Source: Agroathelia rolfsii (taxonomy: Eukaryota > Basidiomycota > Agaricomycetes > Amylocorticiales > Amylocorticiaceae). Taken from it: a stretch of 64,000 bases of DNA. Below the pieces are notes generated by a model, which worked only from the letters and a program-made list of their open reading frames with translations, did not search any database and was not told where the DNA came from. Location: assembly GCA_018343915.1 (NCBI GenBank), contig JABRWF010000002.1, positions 2,852,001 to 2,916,000 on the forward strand, in the 5' to 3' direction. This document shows positions 33,821-46,206 of the stretch, piece by piece (positions within the stretch are counted from its first letter, which is position 1; every line of letters starts with the position of its first letter). The position numbers and the translations under genes were made by a program.

Positions 33821-35818
33821 CTAATGATCGTCAGCACCTTATACAGAAGAAATTCTACAGTCAGCGCATTTGACTAAACCACGGACGAATCACTCGAAAT
33901 CATACCTGGGAAACCCCATTGGACGATCTTGCCGACTCCCTCTTGCCATGTCTCGACACGTCGCATGGCAATATAAGACATTGTCGACTGCTCAGTCCCC
34001 ACAAAACCAACGCCACCAGATTGAATTACAGCGTCGATAAAGACCGGGTACCTGTTGAGTAATATCGATCAGTCGGTGGAAATCAAAAGAAAGCAGAAAA
34101 ACAGGAGGAAAAAGGGGGAAGGGGGGCTCACCAAGCACCATACTCCTCCACAACCTTTTCTTTCTCGAAATCGACATAGACCCAACCGAGCGCGTCGACA
34201 TCGGCCCACCAGGCCGGATCGCGCTCATCGCTGGTCATAACGACGCGCGTGACGTCGATGCCCTTCTTCTCAAGAAGCTCGAGCTGAATCTCGCGCACGC
34301 GGATGGCGTAAGCAGATAGGGGGGCGTAGCAATCTTCCTTGCTGCTGTAATCGCCTTCACAGTGTACGGCGAAGTCGGCATGACGGACATGTACAGCGAT
34401 GTACTGATAGAAAGAAAAGAAACATTATATGTAATCCTCCTTAAACAGTGGGAGCACGAGAACTTACGGCAGGCGTGGATACACTATCGTCGGTGATGTG
34501 CATAGCCCGACGAAGGTACTTATCAGCAATAGTCTCAAGACGTTCAGTCCATCGGAAATACTGCATCGCATCCGTCCAGGCAGGTGACCACGGTTCCAAG
34601 AAGTCGTAAGGCTGAGGAACAATTCATTATTAATTGCAACGGAAGATCTAGGGAAAACTGAATGACGTACCCATTGTGCGGTGACATAGTATAAGTAGTC
34701 AAAGCATAATAAATGCTCGCTTGGATGGAGCGTCACCTGGTGTAGGGGTGAAGGATCGGGTGACTGGTCTCTCAACCGGCGCTCTCGCACATTCGATTGG
34801 GAATACGGAGCCAGGTGCCAGAACGTAGTGAAGATGTCGGTTGTCTTGATGTCCTTGGGTAGTTTTGTGTAGGAGATGTCTGACGAATTAAATATATATA
34901 TATATATATATCGATCAAATGAGGCGGAGACGGTAAGACATACCAACACTAATTTCGTCAGGAGTTTGGCTGTTCCGAGGATGGTGTTCTGCCTCTTGTG
35001 TGGCTTCCCAGACATTCCAACAGCCGAGGTTGTCTACATGTGTGCTATTCTCGTCCTTCACCTGGGGCCATTCAAGGACGGGAATACCTGTCTTCTGACT
35101 TAGGTATTTTGTGTCGAATACCTCGCTGAAGGGAATCTGTAACGAAAGATGTTATTTGAAAATCATGTGGGCTGTAAAACCACCTACGGAACGATGGTCT
35201 CCGTCCAGTGCCGCATGTGTCGGTACAAACTTGGGGAAAATGGGAATGCGGCCGGTCAGCCTGGCCATATAGAAGAGATTACCCTATTTATGACCAAGAT
35301 ATTCAGAAAAAACATCCCAAGCAGATATCCGCAGAATCACGCGATTCACCATTGTCATTACGTCGTTCGTCCAGCCCGAGGATGGCCAGGACGTGATGTA
35401 CTTTTTGTCCCCTCGTAAATTATCTTTTTATCGTTGATTGATAGCGAATTTGATATGATTGATGCATGCGTGAGTTTTGAAACGTAAACTTACCCCAGAA
35501 TCTCTCTGTCGGTATCTGATACACAAGCTGGTTGCTCGGATGCAAGTTACTGCCAAGCCAGGCGTCGGCAGAGGGTGCCGAAGGTGTACCTGTCTCTGGG
35601 GTCGATGACACGGCGCAGGTCAAAGGCCAGTCATCTCCTGGGGGCGGATAGACTGACTTGGAGTCGAAGAAAAAGACATAAAGCGAGAGGGTGACGAGGG
35701 AAGTTGCGGAGAGCATAATGCATGTCCTGAAAAGCGAACCGCGACGGGAAGCGGGCCATGCAGAGAAGCGGCGGGTAGACGAGGAAGTTTTTTCGTCGTC
35801 GTCGCCGTAGTCACTCAT
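33821..35818 (-). CDS. Type II membrane glycosyltransferase, O-fucosyltransferase-like, copy A
   Basis: The start at 35818 gives a short cytosolic tail and one transmembrane anchor ('TCIMLSATSLVTLSLYVFFF'), typical of Golgi type II enzymes. After splicing, the lumenal part reads 'NLRGDKKYITSWPSSGWTNDVMTMGNLFYMARLTGRIPIFPKFVPTH', 'IPFSEVFDTKYL', 'LLCFDYLYYVTAQWPYDF', 'YIAVHVRHADF', 'VVMTSDERDPAWWADVDALGW' and 'YPVFIDAVIQSGGVGFVGTEQSTMS'. The HxRxxDF block and the terminal 'GFVGT..STMS' block resemble the GDP-fucose O-fucosyltransferase fold (GT-B). The end is either a spliced 'GADDH' stop at 33821 or a read-through stop at 33874. The acceptor substrate is unknown. A diverged tandem copy lies directly upstream. 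Confidence 0.65.
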
Positions 35819-36095
35819 GGTTGTTGGGATTACTTGTTAGCAAGGAAAGTAGTTATTATACAAGAGTAAACGATAATAGAGAGGGAGAAAGACGGAGGAG
35901 CAGACGCCCATTGCAAGCTAAAAAGGAAAAGAAGGGCGGTCTGTGAACTCTTCAATCAATCAATGCCTTTGACATCGACATTTATTCTCGGATCAAATGA
36001 AGTCCTCCTTACGTCAGCGGCCTCCCATTAGTCCGACGATATCCCAAACCTAATCTAATCTATAGAATCCCTTGACTCGCTCGCTCACGCTTGGT
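35819..36095. promoter_or_regulatory. Spacer between tandem glycosyltransferase genes
   Basis: 277 bp holding the 3' flank of copy B and the promoter of copy A. Nothing else seen. Confidence 0.4.
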
Positions 36096-38184
36096 TCATG
36101 CATCCGTTACACCCGTGCCCCACTGGACGGTCCGCGACGCAACATTCTTCTCGCCTCGCCAACTCTCCATCCGTCGTTGGGCAACGAGCGACATCGTCGA
36201 CATCTGTGTGCCCACGAAGCCCCAGCCGCCTGACTGAATCACGGCATCGATCAAAACCGGGTACCTATCCGTCATACTTTTATTAGTTCTGTTCGAATGC
36301 ATGTGGACGGCGCGCACAGCCTGTGCACTCACCACTGGCCATAGCGCTCTACCGTGAGCTGTTGCTCAAAATCAATGTGATGCCAGCCCAGTGCATCCAC
36401 CTCCCCCCACCACTCTGGGTCCTTCTCGTCCGATGTCATGAACACGGTTGTGACAGATTCGCCCAGCTTGAGCTCTAACTCCTCTTGCACCTCACGCACA
36501 CGCCGTACATACGTCGATACAGATGGAAAGCACTCCTCTAGGGGTCCATGGCAATGCTGTCTGAAATCCATGCGTCTAGCATGAACAACGATATACTAAA
36601 GTGTGTATGAGGATTAACAAGGCCTCTTAACATATATATCAACTTAGCCTACCTTGGGTGTCGGTGTCGAGGCATCGAAAATGCCCAGTGCAACTCGTAT
36701 ATGATCGTCGGCAACCTTTTCTAGATGGCTCGTCCACCTAAAGTGCGCCAGTGAGTCCTTCCAGGCAGGACTATAGTCGCGATCAATCTCGTAGTGCTAT
36801 CAATGGATAGATGTTCAATTGAATGGAGATAAATTGCTAACCAAGACGGGGTAAAATAAACAAAACGTACCTCGTCAATACTAACATAATACAAATAATC
36901 AAAACAAAGTAGCTGATCATTGGGAGGCAGTTCTAGCCCATGCGCCTCTGATGGCTCGGCTGCATTGACTGCCATAGCATCTGCACGCCCTTTGGGATAA
37001 GCTAGCTTGGCCAGCGACCAGAACGAGACATGATTCTGGCCAATATTCATCCAACTCGGCACGCGTGTATATGAGATGTCTATGGATATAGTTGGTATTC
37101 AATATTTGTAATGCCATTTTACAAATCAGGCAACTCACCAGCCAAAATCGTCTCGGGGGTATAACTAAATCGGACTTTATTGTCCTCCTCTCTGACTGTC
37201 TTCCATATCGTCCAACAACCAATGTCGTCCACTGTGGAACTATTCACATCCTTAACTTGCGACCACTCAAGGATAGGTATGCCTAACGAACGACTAAGCC
37301 GTTCCGTGTCAAACACCTCACTGAATGGTAGCTGATACGCGGTCTTGACGTGCGATGGTACGAATTTGGGGATGATTGGTATCCGATCCGTGATACTTGC
37401 AAGGTAAATCAGGTTGGCGACGCTAATTACATCGTTGGCTAGACAAGTTGTTGTAATTGATTAGTTTGGGCTAATTGCGAATATGCCAATGAATTGGAAC
37501 AATGAATAGTGTAGGGAAATGAATGGAAGGAATGGGGATATGATGCCTAAAGGGTTCTTTATAGGGCATCCATTCAGCTCGCCCGCAGCTGAGGCCAGGT
37601 TGATGAGGAATCAGAATAGAAAAGGAAAAGGAACTTACTCCATCCAGAATCAGACCACGCAGTAATGTATTTGGACTCAGGGCGGAGGTTCTCTGTATAT
37701 GTATACATTCACAATGTTGAAAAGATCAGGATCGAGACATGAGCTTACATGCTGTGATGTAAAGATAGAATTGATACGCACGCCACCAACTGTCCGTGGG
37801 ATGATCATTCAATAAATGTTGGTTGGGATGGAGGGTGTGATGGACCCATGCCTCCTTCTCGCGCTCCTTGCCTAATGAAGAGGTGGAAGAAGACGATGGT
37901 GATGGCGATGATGATGTTGATATTTGGTTATTCTCCTCCTCCTCATGTAGCTCCTCATCCGGAGAGAAATAATAATGCTCTCCACTTTCGCCTGCGGGAA
38001 AAGAGGATACGGACGAAGATGAAGAGGATATGCGTGTGTTGAATACAACAGCAATAACAACTAGAGAGAAAAGACTGAAAAGAACGATATTATTTCGTCG
38101 AAAGAACGGAGGTCGGTGATGTCGCCGCTCAGAAGACGCTAACAAGTGATCCTCGAAATAGCTTGAGGACGATCGGTATGACAT
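36096..38184 (-). CDS. Type II membrane glycosyltransferase, O-fucosyltransferase-like, copy B
   Basis: A tandem paralogue of 33821-35818 in the same orientation. The start 'MSYRSSSSYFEDHLL' is followed by a transmembrane anchor ('IVLFSLFSLVVIAVVF') and a Ser/Glu-rich stem. The catalytic part is clearly homologous: 'NLRPESKYITAWSDSGW', 'NDVISVANLIYLASITDRIPIIPKFVPSHV', 'LPFSEVFDTERL', 'LLCFDYLYYVSID', 'YIVVHARRMDF', 'VFMTSDEKDPEWWGEVDALGW' and 'YPVLIDAVIQSGGWGFVGTQMSTMS'. At least six introns are needed. The two copies have diverged enough to suggest different substrates. Sugar donor inferred from fold motifs and from the nearby GDP-fucose-type transporter. Confidence 0.65.
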
Positions 38185-39406
38185 GCTTCCTTGAGAAATA
38201 GATAGTTGTTGTCACAAGTGCGTTTTCGTGTCTCTACTAAAGATAGTAGACGCTGATAGAAAGGAAGGGACAGGGGGATAAAAAAAAAAAAGAGAGCAGC
38301 AAGGGCAAGGGCAGCCGACCAAAGGCTTATTGTCGCGAGGGGGCCAGAGACTCGAGAGTCGAGAACTAGACCAGAACGGACCAGCCATGTTTTTAAGCGC
38401 GTCTAACACGATCCTGTCATGAGACTGCAATCGCACTATTTAGCCCTGATGCACTATGCGTTTTCCCCTGGACTGTTCCTTGGAAAAAATGCGGACACTC
38501 AGACATTTCAGAACCAGTGATGGAGGCTGTAGTGATGTTCAGTGTTCCATCGCTCATTCTGGCCTCAAATGGAAATTGTCACGCTTTTAAAGGAGAGTTT
38601 ATTTCCGAGAAATGTAAGACTTCAGTACTATCTGCTCTGGTTAGTGTTTTTCCAGTTCATTGCAAGTCGGTTTGATCAGCTTTTTGCTGAAAGGAGGAGG
38701 CGTTTCAATTTAATCCCGGATGCGGGGTCGACTGACCGATACATCACCATAGGAAGCGGCGAGGCATGCACAGATTCAAATGCTGAGGCCTGAGAAATCA
38801 AGCCAGAATCAATAGAGAACCGATGACCTTGAAATCCGATAGGAAACATAGCCGAGACCGTGACCAACCTCTTATGATTAATGTGCCACGCTTTAGTCCG
38901 ATATTACAGGACACTAAGAGACCGATACTGCATGGTAATTCAGGGCATCGAGAAAAAATAGTCGACAGCAGACTCAGAGCCGACGCGCCAAGCCCAAATA
39001 ATCATACCGGAAGCAGAATAAACGGCTGTCAATTTGGTGATAAAGTACCAAACTTGGCTTTGGTTTATGACACAATTCATCATGCATCATACATCATGTT
39101 TGACCTCTGGCACTATCATCTCCATTCATGCGGCTTCTCTCTGGCTTTGGGAATGAACGAACCGCTCTGAATGCACCGAGGCCGGCCTTAATATGATCAC
39201 GAACCGACGAGTTTGGACTATATTCAGGGTCACGCCCCCAAACACGACCACTTTGCAAAGGCTTATCTCGGGCGGTGTGGTAATATCATTAGTGTTGTAC
39301 GCAAGTACTCATAAACGTCGTCCTACTCCCGGGTCTCGCTTTCTATCTTTCATTCACTAGCATCATCGCAGTGGAACTTTCTTGAGGGTCCATTTGAACT
39401 TGGAAG
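38185..39406. promoter_or_regulatory. Divergent region, glycosyltransferase B / nucleotide-sugar transporter
   Basis: About 1.2 kb between divergent genes, which could carry a shared promoter. No gene was recognised; short frames around 38540-39170 have no family character. Confidence 0.45.
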
Positions 39407-40939
39407 ATGCATTCCCAAGCACCTAATAGTGGCCAAAATGCACCCAGCACCATTCAAGTTTGTGTCTAGATATGTCTCTCAGTATCGCGGTCTGATATTA
39501 CAACTCTTCAGGTTGCTGGTGTTGTAGGTTTTTACATGGGTGCAGCACTTGTGGTACGAGACCCTTCGATTGAGTAAATGCTGGCTGATTATGACCTTGC
39601 TTACCATCATAGATGATATTTGTGTAAGCTTTAAATTCTACGAAACTCTCGAGTGTTGACACCAGACAAACACTTATGCGCTCCTGATACGAATATTAGC
39701 AATAAAGCAGTATTGAGCGGCTCTCCTGACTTGCCGTTGCTCTTTCTGCTTATACAAGTGCTCATTGCCGTTGGCTTACTGCATGCTTCCAATGCATTCA
39801 CCCCACGTGTCGTGATCCCGAAGCTGGATATGGCTACGGCTCGCAACTTGACACCTGTGGTGCTCGTGAGCGTCATTGGGCTTATCTTCAACACACTCTG
39901 TCTTCGCGACGTTGAGGCATCCTTCTTCCAGGTTTGTTAATGATGAACGCAACGAATGCGGATCTTTCCTTACCAAGTGTGACATTCCCTTTTAGATCGC
40001 TCGCGGTCTTGTTTTACCCTTGACTATCGCAGTTTCTTCAATATACACCAGCAATCTTCCTTCTCTCCGCGTCCTCATCGCTGCAGCAATAGTGACATTC
40101 GGATTCTTCGTCGGCGTCACACCCTCGTCGTCAGTACCCAGCACCGCCTCACCCTCCTACCTATCTCTCTTTTATGGCGTTCTTTCCTCCATCTTCATCG
40201 CCGTTCATGCCGTCTTGATTAAATCCTCCCTGCAATACTGCAACAACTCGACGATCGAGCTGGCATACTGGACAAACGCTGGCTCGGCGGTTTTCATTCT
40301 GCCATTCGTGTTTTTCCGTGGCGAGCTGATGACACTACGCACACTCTGGGTCAGTCCAACCTGGAATGTGCAGCTGTTCGTGATTGGAAGCCTCGTTACG
40401 GGTGTATTTGGTTTCCTGTTATGCGTGGCTTCGTTGGTAAGCATCAAAGTGACATCGCCTACAACGCACATGTGTGAGTGTCCTTCTTTCTCTCTCTTTT
40501 ATTTGCATGAAATCTAATTACTTTATATATTATAGTTTCAAGTGTATGCCACTACTGCAGGCTCTGCGATATGCGCCATGGTTAACGTCAACTTTCTTTT
40601 CCCTCAGGCTGCTCGAACAGTTCTCCAGACCCTCTTGGGTGTTTGGTTAAACGGCGATCTGCTCACGACGTGAGCGATACGTTTGTATATATATTCGAAT
40701 CAAGGCTAACTTGCTACGTTGTTCTCATCAACAGTAACCGTGCTGCGTCCATTGGATTGATTTCAATTGGAACAATGTATTACACATGGGCCAAGGCGCA
40801 GGAGGGTAGCAGCGCGCCCAAACCTCAACCTCGCCCTGCCGACCTTGAAAGCGGCAATAGGGATGGAGAGGCAACGCCCATGCAGAAGCTGTGGGATGCA
40901 GAAGAAGAAGACGAAAAGGGTGTTAAAGGGCGTGATTAG
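39407..40939 (+). CDS. GDP-fucose-type nucleotide-sugar transporter (SLC35C1-like)
   Basis: A Golgi antiporter of the drug/metabolite superfamily that exchanges a lumenal nucleoside monophosphate for a cytosolic nucleotide sugar. The start is ATG 39407. Three small exons give 'VAGVVGFYMGAALVMIFVNKAVL', matching the SLC35C1 N-terminus. Further matches are 'LTPVVLVSVIGLIFNTLCLRDVEASFFQIARGLVLPLTI', 'TFGFFVGV', 'YGVLSSIFIAVHAVLIKSSLQYCNNSTIELAYWTNAGSAVFILPF', 'SIKVTSPTTHMFSSAARTVLQTLLGVWLNGDLLT' and 'NRAASIGLISIGTMYYTWAK'. About ten membrane segments are visible, with a hydrophilic acidic tail. The SLC35C1 subgroup is my best reading; the exact sugar is inference. Confidence 0.82.
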
Positions 40940-42291
40940 CTTGCCAGATGTCGAGTACGGATTTGCATACTATAGTGTATAGATTACTGGTGCCATTGGT
41001 TTTCATTCCGCTTGATGTCTATGCCTTCCATCTCACCGTCATCAAGTGTTTTGTGCATTAATCTCTATCGACGGGTGACGCAAACAAAGTTTTGTCTATC
41101 GGGTGATACCGTCTGTGAAAGGAGCCAAAGCAGGATATGTCGTCTGCTTGCCGATCCTTATAATCTTCTCGGGAGCTTATAGCAGTTCCGTCCTCGTCAA
41201 TACGTGCAAACAGCAGCGACAAACATAAGTACAAACAAAAGATACGTCCAGTCCGCTCCACAGAACCTACTACTAAAATCATTGGGGGCTGGTTAGTAGC
41301 TTGGACTCGGATTTTCGTGATAGATCGCTGACTCTTGGCCAGCGCTGTGTCTGACATATGCTAGTGTACATCAAATAGTCTGTATGTTATTAAGGCGTGT
41401 AGAATAGATAAGGATAAATTATTACAACAATAATAGCGTTGTCCGTAGTCTATACATGCATGTGGATAGGTGTACGCTGGATTCCGTCCCGTCCTAGAGT
41501 CCAGACGTAGTGCATGAAAAAAAAAAAAAAAAAGACTGAAATGAAGCTAAAACAAGAACGTTGATAGTAGAAACTTCTAATCGGTTCAAGTCTGCCACCG
41601 AGGATGAAATCAATGTCGGTGATGGTGGAGATCGGGGAGAGGTCACTCCGAGCGCTAGTGGTAGTGATGGTGGTGGGAAGCGAATGAACGAGTGAGAGAA
41701 AAAGGTCTGTGGGTCCATATTTTAGTCAAGACCGGCTGCGTCGTCAGCATCCGTTCATCATGCAGCTTGGCTACCCTAGCTGCACAGTTCAGGACACCTC
41801 TCCCTTGCTGCAACGGGAATGAAGACACATTGTACACTTGACATGTGACGGCCACAGCCTGAGATTACTGCCTCCCATTTACTCTACGTATCTGGCTCAT
41901 CGTGGATCGATAACGTTAGCTATTTCACGGAGGCAGGCTACCTTCTACACTCGCCTCTGTACTAGGGGGCTCTGGATCCCCGTCGAAAAATATCTCACGG
42001 TCTCCCAGTACAGGACAGCTTTTATGGGATGGCATGAATTCCGAGGTGGCCGTTTGATCAACGTGTATAAATTGGACGGGAGGCAAATCTGCCTTGGGTA
42101 TGGTAAGTACTCCCATTGAACAGTCAAGCATCGATATTTAAGCCAACTTCGTGTATTAAGCAGCGCCCACAAAAAATCAGGGTCGTATGTCTCTTCCTCT
42201 GTTTCTGGCTAGCTTATCACACACAATCACCAAGCGCTGGCATAGTGTCTTCACAAGCCCCTTTGCACCTATGCCAGCCACACACAACGCG
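40940..42291. other. Convergent gene-poor region
   Basis: About 1.35 kb. Short frames at 41058-41357 (-) and 41838-42119 (+) lack recognisable features. A poly-A run lies at about 41518-41534. No RNA gene was seen. Confidence 0.4.
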
Positions 42292-43634
42292 TTATGTGCC
42301 CTCGTTCCACTGCTCTTGCTCAACAGAGCTTCGATGTGTGGCCCTGCGCCTGCCTCGGGTATAATGTTTTGGTCCTCCAAGCTATTGAAATGAGCAGATA
42401 AGCAAACAGGCCATAAATAGCAGATTAGCATAGCAAAAAGAGTGGTCAGCTTACACCCATGGCGTGCAAGTACTTGCACTTCGACCAGTGTTTGTGCCAA
42501 TTCGTCAGATAGTAGTCATGGCTGTCTGTCAATTGAGATGCAGTGGATGGCATCATCGTCCTCTTGCGCCGCTCGCCAACGATGCTGGCCTGGCAGCCGC
42601 GGCACTGTGTCCAGTTGGGGCCGTACGCAATCACAGCAGGTGATATTTCTAGTTCTTGCTTGCGCTGTTCCGTGTTTTTATTCTTGCGATGCTTGCCCTG
42701 CGCTGGCGCGGGTTCGTCGTAGAGCTCTTGCATCCTCACTAATTCTTCCTGGGTTGGCATGACTAACGACGAGAAATCATGAGGACCATGTTGTGGCCTC
42801 ACATCCAGAACAAGTGGATCTGAACGCTCCTTTGGCTGATGTGCACATCCTTGCATCAGCTGATATCCTAATTTATCATAGATATCAATTGGGACATACC
42901 CCACTAGGGATCTCTATTATCCTGGTTTGTGGGCTATGGCCATCGCCAGCGCTTACAAATCCTAGATGCACATTTTCAGTTTCTTGCATGTTATTCTGTT
43001 CCCATTCAATTTCATTATTGGGCAGATCAAGGCTGTTACCGTCGCCGTCGTCGTCGTCGTCGTCGTCCTCGGAGGAGCATTCACTCTCAGTCGAGCTACG
43101 CCTCAGAACACCAAGCTCCACCTCTATCTCTTCCTGCGACCATCTTGCCGGCACGAGTCTTCCCAGTCTCGGCACTGAAGCCATGGATGTGGCAAACAAT
43201 GATCCAGCGCCTGTGTGCGGGTGTTGTTCGCTTTCCGGGCCAAAGTGATCGTAGTTCTCCCGAGAAGAGGCACGTCCATGTCCACGAACATGTGGCGTTG
43301 TCATTCTACCATCCGCTGCGTAAAGATGTCCTTGTAGGAGAGGTGACAGAGAGTGATGAATGTTAGTCACATGAGCTACTTCACGGAGCAGTGGTGGTGA
43401 AATGGGGTTTAGTTCGACGGTGCCTGGATGCGTCCTGGGGTCTACGACTTGGAGTCGAGTATAAGAGGGCAGCTCTTGCGATGAGCCGGTTCGAGATATT
43501 AGAGGGTCAGGAGGGTCCAATCCAGGTCTCTCCATGAAACACTGAGTGTATTGCCGTGTTGAACGTTCGTGGATTGAGTCGATGTTATGAGGCTCTAGCC
43601 GCGTACGATCCATGGTACGGTATGTGTCCCCCAA
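42292..43634 (-). CDS. Unknown protein with C2HC zinc-binding motif
   Basis: Not assigned to a named family. The start is at 43634 ('MGDTYRTMDRTRLEPH') or Met at 43613. The first exon encodes a disordered region with an acidic run of eight Asp residues. A short intron (about 42846-42887) leads to exon 2. There 'CRGC...(x~30)...YYLTNWHKHWSKC' fits the C-x2-C...W-x2-H-x3-C signature seen in many Agaricomycete proteins of unknown function. Splicing with donor GGT|GTAAGC gives a short basic tail ending at 42292; without it the frame stops at 42446. The C2HC pattern suggests zinc binding; nucleic-acid binding is only a guess. Confidence 0.55.
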
Positions 43635-44957
43635 ATCACTAATGCGATGCGAAGGTGAGCGCGGTCAGATAGTACTCAGGGCCTATGAGGGACGCCAAGT
43701 GGGAAAGTATCATGATGCCTTAAATAGTGCCACAGCTGCTCAGGCCATCGCGCAGAAGCTAAGGTGAAGTGGACCTGGTGTGTGGTTGTGTCAATCCAAA
43801 GTTGGACCATGAGCCGGGTGCGGAGTGTCCGGCACTCTTTCGCACTCCACAACACATCTTCTGCCTCCCCAGCCAAGCTCTGGTATTCAAAATACTCCTT
43901 GTAATGACTTGTAGTTCGAACTTATTATCGTGACCATTGAGATTGGTCCTCTTTTTTGCGGCCAACACTTCCGTTGTCTCACACTGAGCAAGACCAGCGT
44001 TTGGCGTCCAACGCTCATTGATTTCCATCTCTCAAGGTATCAATTAGGGTCGACGGCCCCAACCCGGGTTAACGGGACTTCTGACTGGTTCCTTATGCCT
44101 TTTGGTGCGTAGATGTTGGTATTCTACGTATGCCTGTCACTGTTTCACTACCCAAACTCGTCCTCCGTTCTCATTCAATCTTCCCACCCTTGTGAACAGG
44201 TCATCATACATCCTCGCTCATCGGCCACTACATCTCAAGCTAGCTAGACGTCGATGAATCATTAAGCATGCGGAGTATCATGGAGTTTAGGGTAGCTGGC
44301 CGCCGATGGAGCGGACCTTGTGGATAGTGTCGATGGACACTCTGACCAGGCCGTCAAATCCAGCTATGTAAATACCACTTTGGAGGTACTAATTCCTCGG
44401 ACACATCTGCTCAGGTTTGGTCATGATTATATACCCTTATTTACAAGTCGATAAATGTCAAATCCTACAGTTCAAAGAGCTGAAGTAGGACCAGAGACTC
44501 GCCATGTCAGACAGATATTACTACCTTCCTGTCAAGCGCAATATATCTCACTGCAACCATCATCGATGCATCGTGCAAAATCTATTATACCCTCCCAAAT
44601 GAGAATTATGAATTTTATGCCATCTTGAAGCTAAGGAGTGGATAGTTTCGATAGTGCATGGGATCAGTACATAGTCAACGCGCCTTGCTGCCCGCTGTCA
44701 TCCCCCCTATACATGTATTTATTTTCCTTCTTCGGATAAAAAGTTGTGTAAGTGATGTGGCGTCATTACGTAATCTGCTTTTTTCAAGATGAATGGCAGC
44801 ATTTGCCACCGTCGCCGAGTGACTGGGGACGACCTCTGCTTATAATTACCAAGATAGCATCTTACACGACTACCGGGTTAAAGCCCAAGACGGCACTTGA
44901 ACGCTTGAACAATTTCTGAACGTGGAAAACACACATACACAAGCTAAAAGAAAGACC
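43635..44957. promoter_or_regulatory. Divergent gene-poor region upstream of POP3
   Basis: About 1.3 kb between divergent genes. It contains short frames without family features and no obvious repeats. Promoters of both neighbours should lie at its ends. Confidence 0.4.
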
Positions 44958-46121
44958 ATGGCCACTGCCGCACGAACGCACACACACCTCTCCAATCGTG
45001 CAAGAGATCGCGCAAGCCTCCAGCGCAAAACGGTTGTGAAGAATTCGCTTGATAATCCATTCAAAGTCGCCTGGTACATATCCACCATCATTGCACTTCG
45101 CAATCTTTCCAACTCTTGACCTGCGCGACATTCTCAAAAAGGCCATCTGTTCCTCAGAATGTTCAAAACACTATCCTCGCCCATTTGCTTTCATTACTGG
45201 AAGTTATGGCAAAACCCCGCATGGTAGCCGCTCAGAAGAGGCAAAAACGCAAGTCGGCAGAGTATCAGGAAAAGAAGGAGCTGAAGCGCAGGAAGACGGA
45301 TAGTACGGGGGACGCTGTTCATGTCCACGCTCCCTCGACAACGGAAATCGAAATGGCCGCATCTTCGTCCGGCCCCGATGCGCAAGGTTCAGAAGCTGTC
45401 TCGTCTTCCACAAAATCTATGGACATTGAAGAAACTCTGAAGAGTGACCCCGGTCCCATCGAATCGCCTCAGCACATCATCATGGGCATCAACAATGTCG
45501 CAAAATGCCTCGAAGATCAAATCAAGCAATTACGAACGGCTGTCACAGTCTCTCACGCCGGGGTATCGAGGAATGGATCACAAGGGTTTCTTGTCAGACC
45601 ACTCGACACAGTATTTGTATGCAAGGGCGATGTCGACCCGCCCATCTTGGTATCCCACCTCGTGCAACTGGTTGGATCTTACAACTCCGCTCTCAGGGGA
45701 CGTACGATATCACAAGACAGTAATCGTAGACCAATACTGATCATACCTCTTGCCAAGGGTGCAGAGGAGCAGCTTGCTGGAACCCTTTCTGTTAGAAGAG
45801 TTGCAGCATTTGCTTTTGACGTATGGATCCATTTCCCTCTCAGTCATCATTCGTCTTCTTACGCTGTTTACGATAAACTAGAGGACGGTGGCACTTGCCG
45901 ATCCACTCAAGACTCTTCTGGAAAGTGTGCCACCTGTTTATGCACCATGGACAGCTCCCATTATTGATGCTGAGCCAACGCCCCAAGCACTTTTACGTAC
46001 ACAAATAAAGCAAGTCCAGGCATCCGCACCCAAGGACATGAAGGCAGCCAAGGAAATGAGAGCCAAGGGGCGTGCGGCGGCGAAAGAGAAGAAAAAGAGG
46101 AGGGTGATAATAACGGCATAA
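44958..46121 (+). CDS. POP3: RNase P/MRP subunit POP3 (Rpp38 family)
   Basis: A protein subunit of nuclear RNase P (tRNA 5' maturation) and RNase MRP (pre-rRNA processing), with an L7Ae-like fold. The start is ATG 44958. Intron 45074-45141 joins 'KTVVKNSLDNPFKVAW' to 'PSVPQNVQNTILAHLLSLLE', a conserved N-terminal block of this family. A basic, KR-rich stretch (likely nuclear) follows, then 'IIMGINNVAKCLEDQI', 'VFVCKGDVDPPILVSHLVQLV' and 'ILIIPLAKGAEEQLAGTLSVRRVAAFAFD'. A second intron (about 45820-45882) leads to 'VALADPLKTLLESVPPVYAPWTAPII' and a Lys-rich tail. The L7Ae-like pattern and block order support the call. Confidence 0.85.
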
Positions 46122-46206
46122 CGTTGGACAGAAAGTAATAATAGCGAAAGGAAGATACAATTCCAAGTCTTGATACATATATGATCTGGTATAATAGTAC
46201 TCGTGT

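Noticed and set aside
41058..41357. 99-codon minus-strand frame as a small gene
   Set aside because: No family features, no supporting splice pattern, and it lies in the 3' flank of the transporter.
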